Positions 7,601 through 12,084 of a DNA stretch of 12,084 nt are shown piece by piece (position 1 is the stretch's first letter; each line of letters starts with the position of its first letter). The stretch is taken from the NCBI GenBank assembly GCA_002402755.1, contig DHGK01000270.1:1-12084 (forward strand), given 5' to 3'. Origin of the DNA: Planctomycetes bacterium UBA4800 (GTDB taxonomy: Bacteria; Planctomycetota; UBA8108; UBA8890; UBA8898). Below the pieces are notes generated by a model, which saw nothing but the letters and a program-made list of their open reading frames with translations, had not been told where the DNA came from and ran no database searches. The translations under genes and the position numbers were made by a program.

Positions 7601-8206
7601 GTCCGCCGGAAACTCCCCCGCGCTCGCCCGCGCGCGCTGCGCCGCCAGCCATTCGCCGGCATCCGGCAGCGAGTCGGCCAGGGCGGCGACGCGGCGCACG
7701 AGCGCGACGTACTCGCGGACATTGCCGTCGCAGTAGTCCCCGACGAGCGCCTGGGTGTGCGCATCGCGGGCCAGGAGCTCGCCGGCGATGTCCTGGGCCG
7801 TCTCCTCGGCCAGCAGCTCGGCTTCGTCGCGCTGCTGCACCCGCGCCCGCGCGGAGAGGCCGGCCGCGAGGCCGTGCTCCTTGAGCACCCGCAGGCAGAA
7901 GGAGTGGATGGTGCTGATCCAGCTCCGGCCGAGGAGCAGGCTCTGCGGCCGCAGGTGTGCGCCGCCCTCGGCCGCGATGCACTTGCGCAGCTCCTCGGCG
8001 ACGCGCGTCTTGAGCTCCCGCGCGGCGCTGTCCGTGAACGTGATGATGAGCAGCCGGTCGATCGGCACGCCCGATCTCACGTGCCTGAGGACGCGCGCCG
8101 TCAGGACCGCCGTCTTACCGGCCCCGGCGCCCGCGGACACGGCCACATCGCCGCCCGCAATCTCGATGGCGCGCCTCTGGGCTTCCGTCCAGGCGATCTC
8201 AGCCAT
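4637..8206 (-). CDS. addA: AddA helicase-nuclease subunit
   Basis: Large subunit of the AddAB helicase-nuclease, 1189 aa (B. subtilis AddA is 1232). AddAB unwinds and trims DNA double-strand ends and loads RecA. The UvrD/SF1A motifs are complete: Q motif WTEAQRRAI (6-14), Walker A SAGAGAGKT (24-32), Ia TFTDSAARELKTR, II DEFQD (387-391), III VGDLKQSIYRFR (411-422), IV QENFR (448-452), V IHQSKGLEW (769-777), VI LYVAFTRARERL (843-854). The C-terminal RecB-type nuclease is intact: His1013, GRID with Asp1095, LDFKTD with Asp1108 and Lys1110, and Gln1129 of YAPQL. An acidic, glycine-rich insert (about 513-525) lies in the helicase region. The ATG at 8206 was chosen because GGAGGA ends 5 nt before it and it overlaps the addB stop (ATGGCTGA, 8 nt), which points to coupled translation. 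An upstream in-frame start would add an Arg-rich tail unlike the family. Confidence 0.95.
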   Translation of the reverse strand: MAEIAWTEAQRRAIEIAGGDVAVSAGAGAGKTAVLTARVLRHVRSGVPIDRLLIITFTDSAARELKTRVAEELRKCIAAEGGAHLRPQSLLLGRSWISTIHSFCLRVLKEHGLAAGLSARARVQQRDEAELLAEETAQDIAGELLARDAHTQALVGDYCDGNVREYVALVRRVAALADSLPDAGEWLAAQRARASAGEFPADEMRAHLESEVDRAIAQARESGRFVRGLPAALAPYAAYIEGIADAAAALRARHGDFEGLRAALAALEFGRLPSPRVGDDLAHDRKRAARAVTDARDMFKKAVLTKLAAQTEEQYRRGEQIVAGPGAALLDAAIRFRAEVRRRRAAIELLSFNDLERLALELLGGGGQAGEEIAAKLREHFVEVLVDEFQDVNPLQDRLLGLAARGNLFCVGDLKQSIYRFRLGEPAIFAERIRAARAAGPGRWVPLQENFRCRAGLIRVINGIFEYLMTDALDGIGFDAAAELRAGRAEPVADSTFGAPFAALHVLPDRAAEEDEDGEQDGGGDMERAEREAHVAARELVRLRRAGLTVGAERRPLAWRDCAILLRAVKGRTAAYTRVFADAGIPVAGPSSGDPFEQLELRDLLALTAVLDNPRQDIPLAAVMRSPFGGFGVEDLAAVRAAGGDAERFHALVLDGGADGAGLGARLAEFRAKLGRWRRYARELPLGDALGRIIAESGYMAYVASLPRAARRRAHVIGFLERARQFSTFAAQGLRRFVRFLEDLREQDRELGAAAVEESAQDAVRIASIHQSKGLEWPVVVAADMGRQFNLRDLSARVVCDRALGIGLRAPDAAAGVHYPTARHLLVCARKKRELLAEEMRLLYVAFTRARERLIIIGSGDPDALGAHFDRPDEGTRIPDHALHHGARPLAWVCRALGRLAANPEIGGAGLVTREFHERVPPIERADAAAETPEAAGPDPVIERMRRILLHRYEHEEDTRRRASFTATELGARAGGAAAAPPREGPAPARVPVPEFMQRRDAIEGRERGLLAHLFLRHMDLRARDLGAEFERLAGEGVFEPGHRDGIDADALRWFLGTPEGARWAEEPERVRREVPFFARVDTPGSPVLLRGRIDAVRCGDDGLEILDFKTDRVDAREAPARAESYAPQLMAYSWALQAIWQRPVAAAAFVFLSARAIVPVPECRAPLPELARRIEALIAERAASPAAG

Positions 8207-11200
8207 TGCCGTCCTCCGGCGCCGACGGCGCGCCGAGCGCGGCGAGCACTTCCGCGACACCGTACGTCCTGTGCGGCAGGTACCGTTCGCCCGGCCCGAA
8301 GCGCTCGAACCGGCAGACCGCGTTGAAATCGCAGCCGCGGCAGGCGATCGTGCGCCGGTGGAGCGACGGCACGGCCGCCGCGCGGCCGCTCGCGATCGCG
8401 CCGAGCAGCCTCACCGTCACGGCGCGGACATGGCCGAGCAGGAGATCGAGCTCTTCGTCCGTGAGTACGTCGGACGTCCGCCGGTTGCCGAGCATGCCGT
8501 CCTTCTTGATCGTGCACGCGAAGCACGCCGAGCGGCCGCTCCCGCCGTCCACGAGCTCGGGCTCGAAGCGCCGCAAGCCCGTCAGGCTGAGGAGACCGCG
8601 CGGCTTGAACCTGGGCCGCAGGCCCTCTTCGGCCGGCTCCTCGGGCGGGCGGTCCTCGGCATCGAGGGGAGCGCGCGTCGCGTGGAGCAGCGCCCCGCAC
8701 GCGACCGCGTCGCGACCGACCAGCGCGCGCGCGTTCAACCGCGCGGCCTCCAGGTACAGGGGAAGCTGCAGCGAGAGGCCGTGGTACACGGCATCGAGCG
8801 TGAAGTCGATCGAGCCCTTGAAATCGTAGACGCAGAGAAGCGGCGGCCCCTCCTCGGACACATCGATCCTGTCGATCTTCCCGTGCACGGCGAACGACCG
8901 GCCGCCCGCCTCGAACGCGAGGGGCGCCGCGCCGGCGCCGTCCTTGAACTCGAGCTCCACCGCGCACGGCCGCCACGCCCCGCGCCGCTCGATGAAGCCG
9001 CGCACGGCGAGAAAGGCCGCAATGTCATCGACGCAGCGCGCGGCGCGATAGCGCAGCAGCGCGTCGCGTTCGAGCGCCGCCCGCCCGTCCTCGCCGAGGA
9101 CCGCATCGGCCGCCTCGGCCGCCAGGCGGGCGCGCGCGCCGGCATCGAGCGCCGCGAGCGGCTCTCCGCCGGCCATGAGCCGCCGCCCGATGCACTCCAG
9201 GATCCGGTGGGCCAGCGTGCCGAGCTCGAGCTTCCCGAGCTCGAACTCCTCGCGCTCCTTGAGCCGCAGCCTCCGCGCCGCGAAGAACCGGAACGGGCAG
9301 CGGGCGAACGACTCCAGTTCCGTCACGCTCACGCCGAGCGGCTCGGCCGCGGCCCACGGCACCGTCTCGGGCGCCGCGGGCATCAGCGCGGCGCGGCCGA
9401 CGTTCGCGGCGCGCGCCGCACGCTCGGGGTCGGCGGCGAGCGCCGCCCGCAGCGCCTCGAACCGCGCGCGGCCGGGGCCGCCGGCCAGGCATCCCTCGAC
9501 CACGCGCTCGGGCGTGGTCGCGCCGAGCAGCGCGTCGTCCGGCGGCGCGGCGCCGAGCGAGGGGAAGAGCGCCCGCAGCTCGCCGAGGAAGACCGAGGGG
9601 AAGAGCTGCGCGCCGTCCTGGTCCCTCTCGGACCACGTGATGCACACGCGTTCGCTCGCGCGCGTGAGGGCGATGAACGCCAGCAGGCGCTCCTCGTGCA
9701 CGCGTTCCATGCTGCCCGCATCGAGAACGAATCCGGCCGCGGCGAGCTCCGCCCGCTCCGCATCCGACAGGAGCGGATCCTCCTGGACGGCGCGCGGAAA
9801 CTGCCCGTCGTTGAAGCCCACGATGATGACGGCCCGGAGCTCGGGGTGGCGGCTGCGCTCGATCGCGCCGACGAGCACCTGATCGCAGCGCGGCGGCGTC
9901 AGGCCCATGTCCCACCCCTGCAGCCCGAGCGCGAGGAACTCGAAGAAGTCGGCCGCGCCGAGCGGCTCCGGGCCGCCCGCCCGCGCGATCTCGTCGAGGA
10001 GCTCCATGTACCGCTCGACCGCCTGCCGGTGCTCCTGCGCCCGGCCGAGCTCGCCCGCGCGCTCGGCGTCCGCGGCGAGATCGAGGAGCGTGTCGAGCGC
10101 TCCGATGCCGCGCGTGAACTCGTAGAGCCGCCGCGCCCATCCCTCGGCCGGCGCCGCCGCGTCCTTCCACGCGCGCCACGGCGAGAGCGCCGCCGCGAGC
10201 CGGGCGACGAGCGCCTCGGCTTCCCGGAGCCACGCGTCGCGGGCGCTCCCGCCGAGCACCTCGCGCATGCCGGGAAGGGCCCCGGCCTCCCACCACAGGT
10301 CGCCGTGCAGGTTGCACCTGAGGATGTAGTTCTCGAGGACATCGGCCTCGCGCTCCTCGAGCGGCAGAAGACCGGTCTTGAGGGCGCGCCGCATCGCGGC
10401 GCTCGAGAACGAATCGGCAAGCGCCTCGCCGAGCGCCGCCACGAGCTCCGCGAGCGGATGGTGCAGCAGCGTGCGGCGCCGGTCGATGAAGTACGGAATG
10501 CCGTGCTCGGCCAGCACGGCGGCGAGCAGATCGTGCCAGGGGTCCAGATCCCGCACGATGATCGCGATGTCGCGGTACCTGAGGCCGCGCTCGGCGACGA
10601 GCGCGCACACCGTGCGGGCCGCGGCATCGGCCTCGGCGCGCGGCGCGGCGCAGGGCACGAGCTCGATCGCCGCGACGGGCCCGGCGTAGGGCGGCGCCGC
10701 GGGCGCGAAGAGATGCGCGGCCAGGTGCAGCAGCTCGGGCGTCTTCCCGAACCTCGGCGTCGAGTCGCGCAGGACGGCGGGCGGCGCCGCGGCCAGGCCG
10801 TCCTCCTCGAAATCCCGCAGCAGCGCGCGGTAGGTCTCCTCGACGGGCGCATGGAGCGCCGCGCCGCGGCCGCCGTCCGCGCGATCGATGAGCAGGCTGA
10901 TCTTGACCTCGGCGGCGCGCCGGGCGAGCGCGCGCAGCACCCTGCGCTCCTGGCCGTTGAGGCCGGCGAAGCCGTCGACCCACACGCGCGCGCCCGCGGC
11001 GAACGTCGAGCCGGACAGGAGCTTCACGACCTCGCCGAGGACGAGATCGGGATCCCGGCAGGTTGCGGCCAGCTCCGCCTCGTAGGCCTCCAGCAGCAGC
11101 GCGCAGTCGCGCAGCTTCCCGCCGAGCGGTTTCGCGCCCAGCGCGTCCGCGTGCTGCCTGAGCGCCGCGGGCGTGCAGCCGTGGCGCATCAGCTCGGCGA

Positions 11201-11573
11201 GCAGCGCGGCGACACTGCCCAGTTCCCCCCGGCGCATGTCCCCGGGAAACGCGGTCAAGCCCGCGCCCACGCGCGCGTGGACGCGCGTCAGGATGAGCAG
11301 CCTGCCCGCGGCGGTCAGGAGGGGCTTGCGCGGCAGGCCGTGGTGATCCCACACGCGGTCGGCCAGGCTCCTGAAGCTGACCACGTGAACCCGCGTCGCG
11401 CCGGCCGGTCCCGGGCCGGCGAGGAGCGCCGTCTCGGCCTGGAAGGTCGCCTGCTCGGGAAGCAGCCAGATGAGCGGCGGCCCGTCGGGGGCGCGCGCCA
11501 GCTCGGCGCGGATCTCCTCGATGATGGCGTGCGTCTTGCCGCTGCCGGCCCCGCCGAGGATGAACGCGATCAC
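8199..11573 (-). CDS. addB: AddB helicase-nuclease subunit, iron-sulfur type
   Basis: Second AddAB subunit, 1124 aa (B. subtilis AddB is 1166). Residues 1-14 contain an N-terminal Walker A-like loop, GGAGSGKT. The rest of the helicase-like part keeps the family layout but is degenerate, as in AddB, which does not act as a motor. The C-terminal nuclease is intact: HGKIDRID with Asp901, DFK with Asp917 and Lys919, Gln936. The four cysteines that bracket this domain and bind a 4Fe-4S cluster in AddB are present: Cys759 (FARCPF) and Cys1078, Cys1081, Cys1087 (C-x2-C-x5-C). With AddA this gives a two-nuclease enzyme. The start is a GTG at 11573 whose last two bases join the stop of the nikR-like gene (GTGA, 4-nt overlap), with AGGA 7 nt upstream; the Walker loop begins a few residues later, as expected. 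Longer in-frame extensions upstream are the shadow of the nikR-like gene. Confidence 0.94.
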   Translation of the reverse strand: MIAFILGGAGSGKTHAIIEEIRAELARAPDGPPLIWLLPEQATFQAETALLAGPGPAGATRVHVVSFRSLADRVWDHHGLPRKPLLTAAGRLLILTRVHARVGAGLTAFPGDMRRGELGSVAALLAELMRHGCTPAALRQHADALGAKPLGGKLRDCALLLEAYEAELAATCRDPDLVLGEVVKLLSGSTFAAGARVWVDGFAGLNGQERRVLRALARRAAEVKISLLIDRADGGRGAALHAPVEETYRALLRDFEEDGLAAAPPAVLRDSTPRFGKTPELLHLAAHLFAPAAPPYAGPVAAIELVPCAAPRAEADAAARTVCALVAERGLRYRDIAIIVRDLDPWHDLLAAVLAEHGIPYFIDRRRTLLHHPLAELVAALGEALADSFSSAAMRRALKTGLLPLEEREADVLENYILRCNLHGDLWWEAGALPGMREVLGGSARDAWLREAEALVARLAAALSPWRAWKDAAAPAEGWARRLYEFTRGIGALDTLLDLAADAERAGELGRAQEHRQAVERYMELLDEIARAGGPEPLGAADFFEFLALGLQGWDMGLTPPRCDQVLVGAIERSRHPELRAVIIVGFNDGQFPRAVQEDPLLSDAERAELAAAGFVLDAGSMERVHEERLLAFIALTRASERVCITWSERDQDGAQLFPSVFLGELRALFPSLGAAPPDDALLGATTPERVVEGCLAGGPGRARFEALRAALAADPERAARAANVGRAALMPAAPETVPWAAAEPLGVSVTELESFARCPFRFFAARRLRLKEREEFELGKLELGTLAHRILECIGRRLMAGGEPLAALDAGARARLAAEAADAVLGEDGRAALERDALLRYRAARCVDDIAAFLAVRGFIERRGAWRPCAVELEFKDGAGAAPLAFEAGGRSFAVHGKIDRIDVSEEGPPLLCVYDFKGSIDFTLDAVYHGLSLQLPLYLEAARLNARALVGRDAVACGALLHATRAPLDAEDRPPEEPAEEGLRPRFKPRGLLSLTGLRRFEPELVDGGSGRSACFACTIKKDGMLGNRRTSDVLTDEELDLLLGHVRAVTVRLLGAIASGRAAAVPSLHRRTIACRGCDFNAVCRFERFGPGERYLPHRTYGVAEVLAALGAPSAPEDGNG

Positions 11574-11992
11574 CTGAGCTTCCTGCCGGTCGTCGTCAGG
11601 ACGAGCTTGCCGTGCTTGACGCCGCGGCGGCTCACGAGCTCCTCGCCGAGCTTCTTGATCTTGCCCGCCGCGCCGCGGAGGATGAGCACCTCCAGGCAGT
11701 TGTGGGCATCCAGGTGCACGTGCGTGGCCGTGACGATCAGCGCGTGCCGGCGGTGCTGCGCCTCGGTGAGGTTCTTGGGAAGCTCGAGGTGATCGTGGTC
11801 GTAGACGAGCGAGACGATGCCCACCGCCTCCCCCGCGCCGGGGGCCCACTCCTCCTCCTCGATGATGCACTCGCGGATGAGGTCGCGGATCGCCTCGGAA
11901 CGGTTCGTGTACCCCATGCGCGCGTTCCGGCGGTCGAAGCGCGCGCGCAGCTCATCCTCCAGCGACACGCCGAAACGTGCAAGTCGTCCCAT
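11570..11992 (-). CDS. nikR: NikR-type nickel-responsive regulator
   Basis: 140-aa protein matching NikR along its length (E. coli NikR is 133 aa). An N-terminal ribbon-helix-helix DNA-binding domain (about 3-45: RFGVSLEDELRARFD, then GYTNRSEAIRDLIRE) is followed by the ACT-like C-terminal metal-binding domain. All four nickel ligands of E. coli NikR have counterparts: His80 (after Gln79, the H76 equivalent), His91 and His93 (THVH) and Cys99 (NCLEV). GVKHG near the C-terminus matches GVRHG. It is expected to be a cytosolic tetramer repressing or activating genes when nickel binds. The unusual point is context: the gene is fused by a 4-nt overlap to addB and no nickel transporter gene is in the window. 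The ATG at 11992 has AGGAGG with a 5-nt gap. Whether it controls its own operon is unknown; the dyad in the repeat upstream is a candidate site. Confidence 0.9.
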   Translation of the reverse strand: MGRLARFGVSLEDELRARFDRRNARMGYTNRSEAIRDLIRECIIEEEEWAPGAGEAVGIVSLVYDHDHLELPKNLTEAQHRRHALIVTATHVHLDAHNCLEVLILRGAAGKIKKLGEELVSRRGVKHGKLVLTTTGRKLR

Positions 11993-12022
11993 GGGCTCCT
12001 CCTGGCCGCGCCGGCCGGCTCG

Positions 12023-12051
12023 ATGTGACCACAGGAGAAACGGCCGCGCAA
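12023..12051 (-). promoter_or_regulatory. candidate promoter of the nikR-addB-addA operon
   Basis: On the minus strand TTGCGC (12051-12046) and TCACAT (12028-12023) are separated by 17 bp; the -10 is preceded by TGG, an extended -10. Consensus fit is modest. A start near 12016 would leave a leader of about 24 nt. The 22-bp repeat lies about 11 bp upstream of the -35, a position suited to an activator or an upstream operator. Confidence 0.4.
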
Positions 12052-12062
12052 GAGGGCCGGCG

Positions 12063-12084
12063 GTAACCGTTCACGGTTTTCTCG
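12063..12084 (-). repeat. 22-bp inverted repeat, right copy, with central dyad
   Basis: Exact inverted copy of 34-55; the dyad AACCGT-GA-ACGGTT lies at 12078-12065 on the minus strand. It ends at the edge of the window, so the true repeat may be longer. It is upstream of the nikR-like gene, 70 bp before the ATG, and reads in the same sense relative to that gene as the left copy does to the aldolase gene. Confidence 0.75.

Noticed and set aside
7755..11792. Very long open frame on the plus strand opposite addB
   Set aside because: It is an Arg/Ala/Glu-rich translation antisense to a gene with complete family motifs. Long empty frames are normal at this GC content. The same applies to 4526-8326 opposite addA and 1010-2905 opposite the unknown gene.
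11574..11870. N-terminal extension of AddB upstream of 11573
   Set aside because: The extension is a frame-shifted shadow of the nikR-like gene; the Walker loop should be at the very N-terminus and the GTG at 11573 has a ribosome site.
34..12084. The whole window as a transposon bounded by terminal inverted repeats
   Set aside because: No transposase or integrase is present, the genes are housekeeping in type, and target-site duplications cannot be examined on the right side.

Overview
This window comes from a high-GC bacterial chromosome or contig. It carries six protein genes that I accept and, in the one long intergenic gap, two small structured RNA genes that no family known to me explains. 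The coding content (KDPG-type aldolase, NikR-type regulator, two-nuclease AddAB) does not fix the phylum. The lipoprotein signal and sigma70-like promoters (TTGAC/TTGCC, 16-18 bp, TA...T) indicate an ordinary bacterium that lipidates exported proteins. A PVC-type lineage such as Kiritimatiellota or Lentisphaerota is possible, but that is a guess.

Layout. Positions 34-55 hold a 22-bp sequence that recurs inverted at 12063-12084, so each copy faces inward, upstream of the outermost gene on its side. A rightward KDPG/KHG aldolase gene (197-892) follows and converges on a leftward gene of unknown function (914-2914). Everything from 914 to 11992 reads leftward. The 614-bp gap 2915-3528 contains, in leftward reading order, a hairpin after the lipoprotein gene, promoter plus sRNA-A (about 3428-3283), a GC-rich spacer, promoter plus sRNA-B (about 3140-3003), and the promoter of the unknown gene. 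A lipoprotein gene of unknown role (3529-4527) has its own promoter. The right two thirds is one tightly packed operon: nikR-like regulator (11992-11570), addB (11573-8199) and addA (8206-4637), with 4-nt and 8-nt start/stop overlaps.

How the parts work together. AddA and AddB form a helicase-nuclease that processes DNA double-strand ends for recombination. Both nuclease centres, the AddA helicase motifs and the AddB iron-sulfur cysteines are intact. The regulator ahead of them keeps all four NikR nickel ligands, so metal-responsive control of a recombination enzyme is a real possibility.

The most novel element is the RNA pair. Each unit has a good sigma70-type promoter on the minus strand, a 13-15 bp stem joining the two ends of the transcript, an inner stem, conserved unpaired blocks, an apical hairpin and a pyrimidine- or T-rich tail. 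The two copies differ by compensatory base-pair changes at four positions, which is direct evidence that the RNA structure is maintained.
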